Shown one piece after another: positions 18,832 through 26,902 of a stretch of DNA of 64,000 nt. A program made the position numbers and the translations under genes. The stretch's first letter is position 1, and each line of letters starts with the position of its first letter. This stretch comes from Hyphomicrobiales bacterium (GTDB taxonomy: Bacteria > Pseudomonadota > Alphaproteobacteria > Rhizobiales > Phreatobacteraceae): assembly GCA_017304475.1 (NCBI GenBank), contig JAFKKV010000034.1, forward strand, positions 1-64,000, in the 5' to 3' direction. Under the pieces are notes generated by a model. The model ran no database searches, was not told the origin of the DNA, and saw only the letters and a list, made by a program, of their open reading frames with translations.

Positions 18832-19014
18832 ATGCGCATCGTCGCGATCACGGAAAAGACCATTCCCGTGTCGCGCCACGCCGATCCGGCAGCGCCCGGC
18901 GGGGCCATGGTGGCCGATGGCTGCGCCGCGCCGCCCGCCATGCCCGGCATCGGATTCGAAGCCCATGGCGAGGCATGGCGCCAGTACCGGACGCTGCTGG
19001 GAGACCTGCCGTGA
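18832..19014 (+). pseudogene. Possible internally deleted remnant of an enolase-superfamily gene
   Basis: The 60-codon frame begins MRIVAITEKTIPVSRHADPA, which resembles the extreme N-terminus of mandelate-racemase/tartrate-dehydratase-type enzymes. It then jumps to MPGIGFEAHGEAWRQYRTLL, which resembles their extreme C-terminus (PGIGFE then an amphipathic helix). The whole catalytic barrel between them is missing. GGGGAGGG lies about 10 nt upstream of the ATG, and the stop overlaps the GTG start of the next gene, so translation could persist to couple it. The similarity is from memory of family patterns and has not been aligned. Confidence 0.5.
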
Positions 19015-19472
19015 TCGTGCCGATCAAGAGCCTCTATGAAGCCCATCTGACGGTCAGCGACCTCGATCGCTCGATCACTTTCTACCGCGATGTCCTGGGC
19101 CTGCCGCTGGCCTATACGATCGAAGCGCGCAACGTCGCCTTCTTCTGGGTGCCGAAGCCGGAAACCGCCATGCTCGGGCTCTGGTCGATCGGTTCGGCGC
19201 CGCTGTCGATGCGGCTGCACATCGCTTTCGCGGTCGAACTCGCCGATGTCGAGACATCGGTCGGGTCGCTCAGGGCCAAGGGATTGACGCCGCATGACGG
19301 CAGCAACGGGCTGATCGACGAGCCTGTCGTGCTGGCCTGGATGCCCGCGGCGAGCGTCTATTTCAGCGATCCCGACGGCCATTCCCTGGAATTCATCGCC
19401 ATGCTGCCGGATCCGCCGCGGCCGGATCTCGGACGGATCCCGCTGTCCGAATGGCGGACGCGACGGGCATGA
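19011..19472 (+). CDS. VOC-family (glyoxalase/bleomycin-resistance-fold) protein
   Basis: The product has 153 residues and a GTG start that overlaps the stop of the preceding frame (GTGA), with GGGAG about 7 nt upstream. The VOC pattern is clear: YEAHLTVSDLDRSITFYRDVLGLPLAY at the start and VYFSDPDGHSLEFIAML near the end, the latter giving the usual metal-binding Glu. Function within the superfamily (lyase, dioxygenase or resistance protein) cannot be decided. Confidence 0.87.
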   Translation: MIVPIKSLYEAHLTVSDLDRSITFYRDVLGLPLAYTIEARNVAFFWVPKPETAMLGLWSIGSAPLSMRLHIAFAVELADVETSVGSLRAKGLTPHDGSNGLIDEPVVLAWMPAASVYFSDPDGHSLEFIAMLPDPPRPDLGRIPLSEWRTRRA

Positions 19473-19497
19473 CCGGGCCAGGCGACGGGCGCAGGCT

Positions 19498-19815
19498 ATG
19501 AAGGTCGAGGTCACGCACCATGTCGACGCATCCGACGCCGATGAGAACGGCCATCACGATTATCACTACGAATACGATATCTACCGGTTTTCCAATGGCT
19601 TGGACGAATATGTCGCGCGCTCCTATATCGACGCGCCGCAGGAGGCCCATTTCCTCAGCCGGGTGCGCCTGTCGCGAGCGATCCTGCTGCGTCCGGAAGA
19701 CCTGAAGACGGCGCTGTTCGCCGCGGCAGCAGCGCATCTGCGGGCCGCTGGAAAGGCCCGGCTGCAATGGCTGAGTGAGGAGACCGGAGGTTATCTGCCA
19801 CTCGACAATGGCTGA
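19498..19815 (+). CDS. Hypothetical acidic/His-rich protein
   Basis: The product has 105 residues. The N-terminal half is rich in His, Asp and Tyr (THHVDASDADENGHHDYHYE) and the C-terminal half is an Ala/Leu-rich helix. There are no cysteines, membrane segments or signal. The family is not recognised. It lies 25 bases after the VOC gene in the same direction and could be cotranscribed. Confidence 0.65.
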   Translation: MKVEVTHHVDASDADENGHHDYHYEYDIYRFSNGLDEYVARSYIDAPQEAHFLSRVRLSRAILLRPEDLKTALFAAAAAHLRAAGKARLQWLSEETGGYLPLDNG

Positions 19816-19906
19816 TCCGCCCGGCCGGGAGCTTTCGTCCGGGTGCAGCGGCTATGTCGCGGGGAGAACGGTGGCCGGCCGATATCCGGCATGTGGAGGA
19901 GAGGCC

Positions 19907-20449
19907 ATGATCAGGCGATGGCGACGGCTGGACGAGCCTGGGCTGGAACTCTGCCGGCTTGTGCCGACAGACGATGGATTGCGCGTGACCTCGTCGCTTG
20001 TTCACGCAGGGGCCGAACCCTTCGGCCTGCATTATCGCTGGTTCGTCGATCGCGACTGGCGGACCAGAAGCCTTTATCTCGACCTCGAGGCGGGGACGCG
20101 TCGATCGCTTGCGATCGAGAGGCAGGGCGCGGGCCGCTGGCTGGTCGATGGTGTCCTGCGGGCAGACCTGGACGGCTGCGATGAGCCGGACCTGTCGGCG
20201 ACGCCCTTCTGCAACACGCTGGCGATCAGGCTGATGGCCGGCCGGACCGGCGAATTGACCACCGCCTATGTCGCTGCACCCGAATTGACGGTGACGCCGT
20301 CGCGGCAGCGCTATGAGGCGATCGGTCCAGGTCGCTGGCGTTATGTCGATCTCGGTGTCGCCAAGGGGTTCGAAGCGGTGATCGCGATCGACGGCGACGG
20401 CTTGGTGTCGGGTTACGAAGGTTTGTTCGAGGCCTTGCCGGAGAGGTGA
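19907..20449 (+). CDS. Putative glycolipid-binding protein (DUF1089 family)
   Basis: The product has 180 residues. Conserved blocks include LHYRWFVDRDWRTRSLYLDL, DLDGCDEPDLSATPFCNTL and RYVDLGVAKGFEAVIAIDGD, which match the family annotated as putative glycolipid-binding. I chose the ATG at 19907 because GGAGGAGAGG lies just upstream; the frame itself is open from 19775. Experimental function is not established for the family. Confidence 0.83.
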   Translation: MIRRWRRLDEPGLELCRLVPTDDGLRVTSSLVHAGAEPFGLHYRWFVDRDWRTRSLYLDLEAGTRRSLAIERQGAGRWLVDGVLRADLDGCDEPDLSATPFCNTLAIRLMAGRTGELTTAYVAAPELTVTPSRQRYEAIGPGRWRYVDLGVAKGFEAVIAIDGDGLVSGYEGLFEALPER

Positions 20450-20511
20450 TCGACGGGGTGGCTGCGGATCGGCCCGGCCGCCCTCGACGCCGGCCGCGGC
20501 CGGCGCCTTTG

Positions 20512-21126
20512 TCACGGCAGCAGCTGTGCCGGCGGATCTTGCGGGTCGATGATCACAGGCTTGTTGCGGATCAGCCACTGGGCCATCTGCCAGGCCATGT
20601 AGCCGGCCACCACCAGCACCGCGCCGGCGAGCGCCCAGGTCAGGGTCTTGACCGCCTCGATGCCGACGATCACCGCCGCGCCCGCGAGCACCAGGCTGAA
20701 CAGGCCGACGAGGCCGTAGCGCCAGGCCGGCTCGCCGCCGAGGAAGCGCGCCTTGGGCGAGGCCTTGGCGATACGGGCGAGCAGTTCGCGGACGAAGGCG
20801 GCGAAGGGCTGGTCGTTGGTCTCGACCTCCATCAGGCCGCGATAGCTGAGATTGGCGAACCAGACCGATTTGCCGAGCCGCTGGTTGACCTCGACCCGGA
20901 AGCGCCGCGTGTAGAGATTGGCCGGACGGTAGACGATGCGGACGTCGCCGATCTGGTGCAGCGGCATGCGCCCCTCGACCTTGCCGTCGCTCCAGGCGAG
21001 CGCATCGGGCTCGAGCGTGAAGGTGATCTCGGCGCCCACCAGCTTCGGCCGATGGCGGAAGAACGGTTGCCCCTTGGCATCACGCCAGAGGGCATCGGCG
21101 GGGGTGGCGCTGGTCGGTTCGGTCAT
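20512..21126 (-). CDS. Conserved membrane protein of unknown function
   Basis: The product has 204 residues. The N-terminal 130 residues form a soluble, probably beta-rich domain (VGAEITFTLEPDALAW, GRMPLHQIGDVRIVYRPANL). Two adjacent hydrophobic helices follow near residues 138-158 and 162-185 (LVGLFSLVLAGAAVIVG, WALAGAVLVVAGYMAW), with a short cytoplasmic tail. The pattern resembles PH-domain-like membrane proteins, but that is inference. It is convergent with the glycolipid-binding gene. Confidence 0.78.
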   Translation of the reverse strand: MTEPTSATPADALWRDAKGQPFFRHRPKLVGAEITFTLEPDALAWSDGKVEGRMPLHQIGDVRIVYRPANLYTRRFRVEVNQRLGKSVWFANLSYRGLMEVETNDQPFAAFVRELLARIAKASPKARFLGGEPAWRYGLVGLFSLVLAGAAVIVGIEAVKTLTWALAGAVLVVAGYMAWQMAQWLIRNKPVIIDPQDPPAQLLP

Positions 21127-21247
21127 GTGGTGAGGTCTAGGGGGAGGGCAGGGGCGAGTCCAGCTCAGGCCGAGGCGGCCGGAGCAGTCTATGTCATCGG
21201 GGAGAGGCTCATTGCTTCGACCTTCGCGAAAAGCGGCTGAACCTCCT

Positions 21248-21428
21248 ACGTCATCCCCGGCGAGCGAAGCGAGGGAAGGGGATCCAGGGGCCGTTTCGTC
21301 CGCGCTCTCAGCGCATGCGTTCAGGTGGTCTCACGGCTTTGGAGTGGGCGCTCTGCAACTCCTGGACCCCCTTCCCTCGCCTCCGCAGAAGCAAGGGCTT
21401 CTGCTCTGGCTCGCCGGGGGGTGACGTA
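21248..21428. repeat. Family B long inverted-repeat element
   Basis: The left arm TACGTCATCCCCGGCGAG... with GGGAAGGGGATCCAGG is matched by a right arm CCTGGACCCCCTTCCCTCGC ... CGGGGGGTGACGTA. It fills most of the gene-free interval 21127-21452. Confidence 0.88.
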
Positions 21429-21452
21429 GTGGGAGCTGAAAGCCCGTAGTCC

Positions 21453-22628
21453 CTACCGCACCAGCTCCTTCATCGCCTTGTCGAGCCCGTGCAGGGTGAG
21501 CGGGAACATGCGCTGTTCCATGAGGTCGCGGACCATGCCGACCGAATGGGTATATTCCCAATGCTTCTGCTGGACCGGGTTGAGCCAGACCATGGAGGGA
21601 TAGACGGCGGAGATGCGCTTCAGCCAGGTGACGCCGGCTTCTTCGTTGAAATGTTCGACCGAACCGCCGGGCTGGGCGATCTCATAGGGGCTCATCGAGG
21701 CGTCGCCGACGAAGATCACCTTGTAGTCGTTGCCATATTTGTGCAGCACGTCCCAGGTCGGAACGGTCTCGTCGAAGCGCCGGGAATTCTTCTTCCAGAC
21801 TTTCTCGTAAAGGCAGTTGTGGAAATAGAAATATTCCATGTGCTTGAACTCGGCCTTGGCCGCCGAGAACAGCTCCTCGCAGAGCTGGATGTGCCAGTCC
21901 ATCGAGCCACCGACATCGAAGAAGATCAGCACCTTGATGGAATTGCGCCGTTCGGGGCGCATCTGCACGTCGAGAAAGCCGTGGCGGGCGGTCTCGCGAA
22001 TGGTGCCGTCGAGGTCGAGTTCGTCGGGTGAGCCGGTGCGGGCGAATTTGCGCAGGCGGCGCAGCGCGATCTTGATGTTGCGGGTGCCGAGTTCGATCGT
22101 GTCGTCGTAATCCTTGAACTCGCGCTTGTCCCAGACCTTGACCGCTCGGAAATTGCGATTGCCGTCCTGGCCGATGCGGATGCCTTCGGGGTTATAGCCA
22201 TAGGCGCCGAAGGGCGAGGTGCCGCCGGTGCCGATCCATTTGTTGCCGCCCTGGTGGCGGCCCTTCTGCTCGGCGAGCCGCTGCTTGAGCGTCTCCATCA
22301 GCTTGTCCCAGCCGCCGAGCGCCTCGATCTGCTTCTTTTCTTCCTCGGTCAGGAACTTCTCGGTGAGCTTGCGCAGCCACTCCTCGGGGATCTCGGCCTC
22401 AAGCCCTTCGGCAAGCGTCTCCAGGCCCTTGAAGGTGGCGCCGAAGACCTTGTCGAACTTGTCGATATTGCGCTCGTCCTTCACCAGGGTGGCGCGCGAC
22501 AGGTAATAGAAGTCCTCGGGCGAGCGCTCGATGACGTCGGCGTCCAGCGCCTCCATCAGCGTCAGATATTCCCGCACGGTGACCGGCACGCCGGCCTTTT
22601 TCAGATCGTGGAAGAAAGTGATGAACAT
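21453..22628 (-). CDS. CoxE-like VWA-domain protein
   Basis: The product has 391 residues. After a helical N-terminal region, a VWA domain begins near residue 230 with the metal-site motif FFDVGGSMD (residues 236-244; the first MIDAS serine is Gly, a variation seen in this group). Such proteins act with MoxR AAA+ ATPases as chaperone-like pairs that insert cofactors or assemble complexes. The MoxR gene is at 27487-28335 on the same strand, separated from it by several unrelated genes. Confidence 0.9.
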   Translation of the reverse strand: MFITFFHDLKKAGVPVTVREYLTLMEALDADVIERSPEDFYYLSRATLVKDERNIDKFDKVFGATFKGLETLAEGLEAEIPEEWLRKLTEKFLTEEEKKQIEALGGWDKLMETLKQRLAEQKGRHQGGNKWIGTGGTSPFGAYGYNPEGIRIGQDGNRNFRAVKVWDKREFKDYDDTIELGTRNIKIALRRLRKFARTGSPDELDLDGTIRETARHGFLDVQMRPERRNSIKVLIFFDVGGSMDWHIQLCEELFSAAKAEFKHMEYFYFHNCLYEKVWKKNSRRFDETVPTWDVLHKYGNDYKVIFVGDASMSPYEIAQPGGSVEHFNEEAGVTWLKRISAVYPSMVWLNPVQQKHWEYTHSVGMVRDLMEQRMFPLTLHGLDKAMKELVR

Positions 22629-22699
22629 GGGCCGAGTTTAAGCGGGGAAATGCCGGACGTCATCCCGTGCCGAAAGCCGGATTGCCCGGCGTATTGCGC

Positions 22700-22939
22700 T
22701 CACTCCTTGCCGGCGAGCGCCGCGCGTGGATCCTCGGGGCCGACATATTCGAGAATGTCGCCGGGCTGGCATTCGAGCGCCACGCAGATCGCGTCGAGCG
22801 TCTCGAAACGCATGCCCTTCACCTTGCCCGATTTCAGCAGCGAGATATTGGCCTCGGTTATGCCGACACGCGCGGCGAGCTCCTTCGAGCGCATCTTGCG
22901 GCGCGCCAGCATGATATCGAGATTGACCAGGATCGGCAT
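22700..22939 (-). CDS. XRE-family helix-turn-helix regulator (YozG-like)
   Basis: The product has 79 residues, essentially one HTH domain: MLARRKMRSKELAARVGITE, then ANISLLKSGKVKGMRFETLD and an ICVALECQPGDILEY end. Its ATG overlaps the TGA of the upstream membrane-protein gene (TGATG), so the two are translationally coupled. Short XRE regulators of this type are routinely found beside DUF2975 membrane proteins. The C-terminal tail (PEDPRAALAGKE) is short and unstructured. Confidence 0.9.
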   Translation of the reverse strand: MPILVNLDIMLARRKMRSKELAARVGITEANISLLKSGKVKGMRFETLDAICVALECQPGDILEYVGPEDPRAALAGKE

Positions 22940-23514
22940 CAGACGAAACTCGCATTTTCCTCGGCGATTCGGGCAGCCTCGCGCAGCGTCCAGCCGATCG
23001 CGACGAGCAGGCCGCCGACGATCGCCCAGAGAATGTCGTCGAGCCCGATATTGAGGGCGATGGCCCGCTGGCCGTTGGGATTGGCGAGCGTCAGGATCAG
23101 GCTCGCCGCGGCGCGCCAGAACGGTGTCAGAAATCCCTTGATCACCAGGATCCAGCCGATCCGCCGCACCCGGACGGCAACAATGTCGCCGATGGTCACG
23201 CCATTGGCGAAGCCGGTGAAGACCGCGCGGGCCTGCAGCAGCAGATAGGTCAGCAGCGCGATCGGCGGCACCGACAAGGCGATGCCGGTCAATTGCACCA
23301 TGGGGGTGACGGTCACCGGCTGGCCGGCCAGGCCGAAATGCGGCGCCAGGATGGTCCGCACCAGATGCTGGTCGGCCCAGACCCACAGCGTGCCGATCAC
23401 CGCGATGGCAATGCCGGCAAGCGTCGCGCCCGACATGATGCGGGCCCAGCGCGCCCGGCGGTCGGCCGTCTTCGCGACGTCGGCGAGATCGCGGCGGTCA
23501 ATGATATGCGTCAC
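22939..23514 (-). CDS. DUF2975 membrane protein, partner of the XRE regulator
   Basis: The product has 191 residues and four hydrophobic helices (about residues 26-47, 77-95, 120-138 and 155-175). The start is GTG, with GGAG 7 nt upstream. The segment FANGVTIGDIVAVRVRRIGWILV is characteristic of DUF2975. The gene overlaps the small regulator downstream by one base. The pair probably forms a membrane-linked regulatory unit; the signal is unknown. Confidence 0.88.
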   Translation of the reverse strand: MTHIIDRRDLADVAKTADRRARWARIMSGATLAGIAIAVIGTLWVWADQHLVRTILAPHFGLAGQPVTVTPMVQLTGIALSVPPIALLTYLLLQARAVFTGFANGVTIGDIVAVRVRRIGWILVIKGFLTPFWRAAASLILTLANPNGQRAIALNIGLDDILWAIVGGLLVAIGWTLREAARIAEENASFV

Positions 23515-23588
23515 GAGATTGCTCCGTTTGACTCAATATTTTATTTCTGTAATACGATAATTAATCGCCGTCAAATTGGAAATATCTC

Positions 23589-24257
23589 ATGGGTCTTCCC
23601 CGCCTGTCACCCTCTCTGGTCCTACTGGCCTTTTCGCTGGCGCTGTCGGGCGGCATCGGCATGGCGTTGCCACGCCTGTCGCGTGCCTTCGTCCTGATGG
23701 CGGTTTCGCTGGTCCTGTCGGGCTGTTTCGGCGTTTCGCTGTCGAGCCTGCCGCGGCTGATGCGGCTCGACTTCCTGACCATGAATTTCAGCGCGGTCAG
23801 GGCCGGCCTTCGCTTGCCGTCGGCCCTGGCCTTGCGGCCGGGCGACGCGGTGATGACCATCAAGACCAGGGCCGAGGGCCGGCCCGAGACGATCGACCGT
23901 TTCGTGCTGGTGGAGACGACGGCGCCGGCCGAGCGGGCAGGGCTTGCCCAGGAGGCGCGGGCGGGCTTTGCGGTCAGCGTCTGGCGGGTCGACCCGAACG
24001 ACGTGCCGCGGCTGACCGCGCTGCAGGACCGGATCCGCCAGTCGCGGACGCAGGGCCCGCGTCTCAGCGGCAGCATCGACATCCGCGTCTCCGGCGGCTG
24101 CGCGCGGTCGGCCATCCCGGCGGGACCGGTCCGGGTGTCGAGCTATCTCAAGCCGGCGCGCGACGAGGGCTTCATCACGCTGAGCGAGGATGCCGATCTG
24201 AGGGACGCGATCCCGGTCGCCGACTGGCAAAGTCAGGTGCCGAGCTGCGCGGGATGA
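23589..24257 (+). CDS. Putative lipoprotein with a duplicated signal peptide
   Basis: The product has 222 residues. Two consecutive 24-residue signal-like segments occur: MGLPRLSPSLVLLAFSLALS-GG and MALPRLSRAFVLMAVSLVLS-GC. Only the second has a lipobox cysteine (LSGC). The underlying 72-base units (23589-23660 and 23661-23732) are clearly related. The true start may be the second ATG at 23661. The mature domain is unrecognised. It is divergent from the DUF2975/XRE pair. Confidence 0.75.
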   Translation: MGLPRLSPSLVLLAFSLALSGGIGMALPRLSRAFVLMAVSLVLSGCFGVSLSSLPRLMRLDFLTMNFSAVRAGLRLPSALALRPGDAVMTIKTRAEGRPETIDRFVLVETTAPAERAGLAQEARAGFAVSVWRVDPNDVPRLTALQDRIRQSRTQGPRLSGSIDIRVSGGCARSAIPAGPVRVSSYLKPARDEGFITLSEDADLRDAIPVADWQSQVPSCAG

Positions 24258-24343
24258 GTGGCAGCGCGGACCAAGGGCTGGCTGCTACGGGCGATGCGGG
24301 GTGACGGGGAGGTTCCATCGCTCGCCCGTGCGGGTCGGCTGCT

Positions 24344-24535
24344 TCAGTCGCCACCGCCGCCGCCGTCGCCACCACCACCTCCGCTGTCGGAGGAGGAGGA
24401 CGAGCCGGAGTCGCTGTCGCTCGACGAGCTCGAGTCCGTGTCCGAGCTGTCGCCGCTGGATCGTCCGAACACGACCGCCAGCAATGCGGCGCCGCCGCCG
24501 ATGACTGCGATGACAATGCCGAGGGTCGAGTTCAT
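24344..24535 (-). CDS. Small single-span membrane protein with Ser/Asp- and Gly-rich tail
   Basis: The product has 63 residues. MNSTLGIVIAVIGGGAALLA forms one membrane helix, followed by a low-complexity tail of alternating Ser and Asp and then Gly-Asp runs. The ATG overlaps the stop of the upstream small gene (ATGA), indicating coupled translation. The family is not recognised. Confidence 0.6.
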   Translation of the reverse strand: MNSTLGIVIAVIGGGAALLAVVFGRSSGDSSDTDSSSSSDSDSGSSSSSDSGGGGGDGGGGGD

Positions 24536-24747
24536 TGGTGTTGTCCTGGGCGTGGTCCTGGGCGTGATCCCGGCAGGCGATCCCGGCTCGCCTGGGGCCT
24601 TGGCTCGAGGTCGGCGCCGCCGTCGTTCATGCCGGCCTCGCGGTCGACATAGGCGAAGAGACCGATGAGGCTGGCGGTGATCAGGCAGACGCCGAGAATG
24701 ATAGTGTCCATGCCCGCCATGCTGGCGAGGGTCTGTTTCCGCGTCAT
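24532..24747 (-). CDS. Small single-span membrane protein
   Basis: The product has 71 residues: a short basic N-terminus (MTRKQTLASMAG), one membrane helix (MDTIILGVCLITASLIGLFA), then YVDREAG and a Pro/Arg-rich tail. It overlaps the next small membrane gene by 4 bases. The frame stays open to an upstream ATG at 24786, whose product would be Arg-rich and less plausible. Function unknown. Confidence 0.6.
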   Translation of the reverse strand: MTRKQTLASMAGMDTIILGVCLITASLIGLFAYVDREAGMNDGGADLEPRPQASRDRLPGSRPGPRPGQHQ

Positions 24748-24813
24748 GTCGCGGCAAGGCCGGGCGCGGGGACGCCGACGAAACACAAGCCTCTCGCGCG
24801 CCGTGCCGCCCGG

Positions 24814-26076
24814 CTAGCCGTTGCGGAGCCGGTCGCGCTGCTGCTGCAGGTAGCGGCGGACCGCCGGGTCGGCCGTCAGTCCGATGGCCAGCGTCAAGGC
24901 CTCATAGGCCGCGTCGCGCTGCCCGGCCGCGGCGCAGAGATGACCGCGGGCGGCCCAATAGGGCTGATAGTCGGCCATGCGCCGGTCGGCCGAGAGCGGC
25001 GCGATCGCGGCGAGTGCCGCGGCCGAGCCGTCGATCTCGGCGCGCGCCATGGCCCGATTCAACGTGACGACCGGAGAGGGGGCCAGGATGGCGAGCAGGT
25101 CATAGAGGGCCGCGACGGCGTCGCGGTTGGCCACACCGAAGAGCAGCCTCGCCGCGTGGGCCGACTGGATGGCCGCCTCGATCTGGTAGCGGCCGCTCGG
25201 GCCACCGGCATTGGCCTCCGCCAGCAACCGCTCGGCCTCGTCGATCAGGCCGCGGTCCCAGAGACCGGCATCCTGCGCGTCGAGCGGCACATAGGCGCCG
25301 GCGGCATCGCGCCGGGCCGGCCGGCGCGCCTCGGCATGGAGCATCGGCGCAAGCATGCCCTTGGCTTCGGGTTCGTCGGGCAGCAGGTGAACGATGACAC
25401 GGCCGAGCCAGATCGCCTCGCCGGCGAGGGCAGGCGGCCCGGCTTCGCCGGCCTCGACCCAGCCCTTGGCATAGGCCGCGTAGACGGTTTCCAGCACGGC
25501 GTCGAGCCTGCCGGGCCATTCATCGCTCGCCGGTATGGCGAAGGCGATGCCGGCCTCCCGGATCCGTGCCTTGGCGCGTACCAGCCGCTGGCCCATGGTC
25601 GCCGGCGGGACCAGGAAGGCCGCGGCGATGTCGGCGGCGGTCAATCCGAGCACCGCCTGCAGGATCAGCGGGGTGCGGATGGCCGGCTCGATCGCCGGAT
25701 GGGCGCAGGCGAACATCAGGGCGAGACGCCGGTCCGGGATGTCGTCGGGTGCCGCCGCCGCGGCCTCGATCCCGTCGGCCATTTCCTGAGTCATGAGCTT
25801 CAGGTGCTCCAGCTGCATGGCGCCGGGCTGGGCGCGGCGCAGGGCGTCGATACGCTTGCGCCGCGCCACGGTGAGGAGCCAGGCCGCCGGATTGGCCGGC
25901 ACGCCATCGGCCGGCCATTGGCCGAGCGCGCTGGCGAAGGCCTCCGCCAGGGCATCCTCGGCACCGGCGACGTCGCCGGTGCGGGCTGCCAGGTAAGCGA
26001 CCAGGCGGCCATAGCTCTCGCGCGCCGCGCGTTCGACAGCCATGGCGGCGGCCTGCTTTTTCGCGGCCTCGATCAT
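24814..26076 (-). CDS. ECF sigma factor, ECF42 type (DUF6596 C-terminal extension)
   Basis: The product has 420 residues, far longer than a minimal ECF sigma factor. Sigma region 2 is around ESYGRLVAYLAARTGD...NPAAWLLTVARRKRIDALRR, and region 4 around VLGLTAADIAAAFLVPPATM. A long C-terminal helical extension (YQIEAAIQSAHA, VVTLNRAMA, YQPYWAARGHL) is typical of ECF42 and contains TPR-like repeats. There is no anti-sigma gene. Its start overlaps the stop of the DGPF gene (ATGA), the hallmark genetic pairing for this group. Confidence 0.93.
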   Translation of the reverse strand: MIEAAKKQAAAMAVERAARESYGRLVAYLAARTGDVAGAEDALAEAFASALGQWPADGVPANPAAWLLTVARRKRIDALRRAQPGAMQLEHLKLMTQEMADGIEAAAAAPDDIPDRRLALMFACAHPAIEPAIRTPLILQAVLGLTAADIAAAFLVPPATMGQRLVRAKARIREAGIAFAIPASDEWPGRLDAVLETVYAAYAKGWVEAGEAGPPALAGEAIWLGRVIVHLLPDEPEAKGMLAPMLHAEARRPARRDAAGAYVPLDAQDAGLWDRGLIDEAERLLAEANAGGPSGRYQIEAAIQSAHAARLLFGVANRDAVAALYDLLAILAPSPVVTLNRAMARAEIDGSAAALAAIAPLSADRRMADYQPYWAARGHLCAAAGQRDAAYEALTLAIGLTADPAVRRYLQQQRDRLRNG

Positions 26077-26429
26077 GTCCTGGAATGGCTGACGATCTGC
26101 CTGACCTCGATACTGCCCCAGGTCGCCGCCGGGCATCGTGCCGCCCACAGGCGCGCCGCGTCCATGTCGGCGGCCTCGATGATGAAATAGCCGCCGAACT
26201 GCTCGCGCGTTTCGGCATAGGGGCCGTCATGAACCTTCATCTCACCGGCGTCCATGCGCACGGTGCAGGCTTGGCTCGTCGGCGCCAGCGGGTGGGTGTC
26301 GACGAAGGCGCCGGCTTTGTCGAGCGCCGCCTTATAGGCGTACATCTGGTCCATATACTTGCCCATTTCGGCGGACGGGATCCTGGAGCCGGCGATCTCG
26401 TCGGCGTAAAGCATCAGCAGATAGCGCAT
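26073..26429 (-). CDS. YCII-related DGPF-domain protein, ECF42 partner
   Basis: The product has 118 residues and begins MRYLLMLYADE. It contains the signature DGPYAETREQFGGYFII in the second half. DGPF proteins are regularly encoded with ECF42 sigma factors and are usually targets of that sigma. The ATG at 26429 fits the family start; an upstream ATG at 26471 would add 14 residues without support. Enzymatic activity is unproven. Confidence 0.93.
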   Translation of the reverse strand: MRYLLMLYADEIAGSRIPSAEMGKYMDQMYAYKAALDKAGAFVDTHPLAPTSQACTVRMDAGEMKVHDGPYAETREQFGGYFIIEAADMDAARLWAARCPAATWGSIEVRQIVSHSRT

Positions 26430-26634
26430 GTCGCTCGTCCTTGGCTCGATGCCGGCATCATAGTCCGGCATCCCGATGTCGGGCGAGGCGGCGTCATTTC
26501 GACAAAGGCGGCGAAGAAAAGGGATGTTCGGGGATGGGGCGCTGCGCGCGGGTCAGCCCGGCATGCAGGGGATGGCCAGCCCCACCGGCCCTTGTGTCGC
26601 GGCACAGTGATCGTGTCTCCCGGGCGCCACGTTT

Positions 26635-26862
26635 CGTCTTGCCCGGGCTTGTCCCGGGCATCCACGACTTCCTCCGCAAGGTATTCGTGGATGGCCGGGA
26701 CAAGCCCGGCCAAGACGAGAATTGTTCTCGGAGCGACGGGCACGGGATCGACCGGGCACGGGATCGACCGGGCGCAGGGTCCACGCCGTGGCCCGGCACA
26801 CTGTGGCGTCAACACATCGTCCTGCCCGGGCTTGTCCCGGGCATCCACGACTTTATCTGCGC
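26635..26862. repeat. Family C palindromic repeat with a second half copy and a 16-base tandem
   Basis: A complete hairpin-type unit (26635-26718) runs from CGTCTTGCCCGGGCTTGTC through CATCCACGACTT to its complement ending GGCCAAGACG. A half copy of the left arm lies at 26820-26862. Between them, CACGGGATCGACCGGG is repeated twice in tandem (26741-26772). This is what occupies the gene-free interval 26430-26902. Confidence 0.88.
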
Positions 26863-26902
26863 GCAGCAATCAACCCGTCACGACACACACGGTGCGGCAG
26901 CC

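Noticed and set aside
17136..19514. A 792-codon frame on the minus strand across the YcjF, UspA and glyoxalase genes
   Set aside because: It is antisense to three well-recognised genes, is rich in Arg, Gly and His, and shows no domain or ribosome site.
24814..26148. Possible FecI-type or stress ECF sigma with anti-sigma
   Set aside because: The long C-terminal extension and the coupled DGPF gene identify the ECF42 type, which has no anti-sigma factor.
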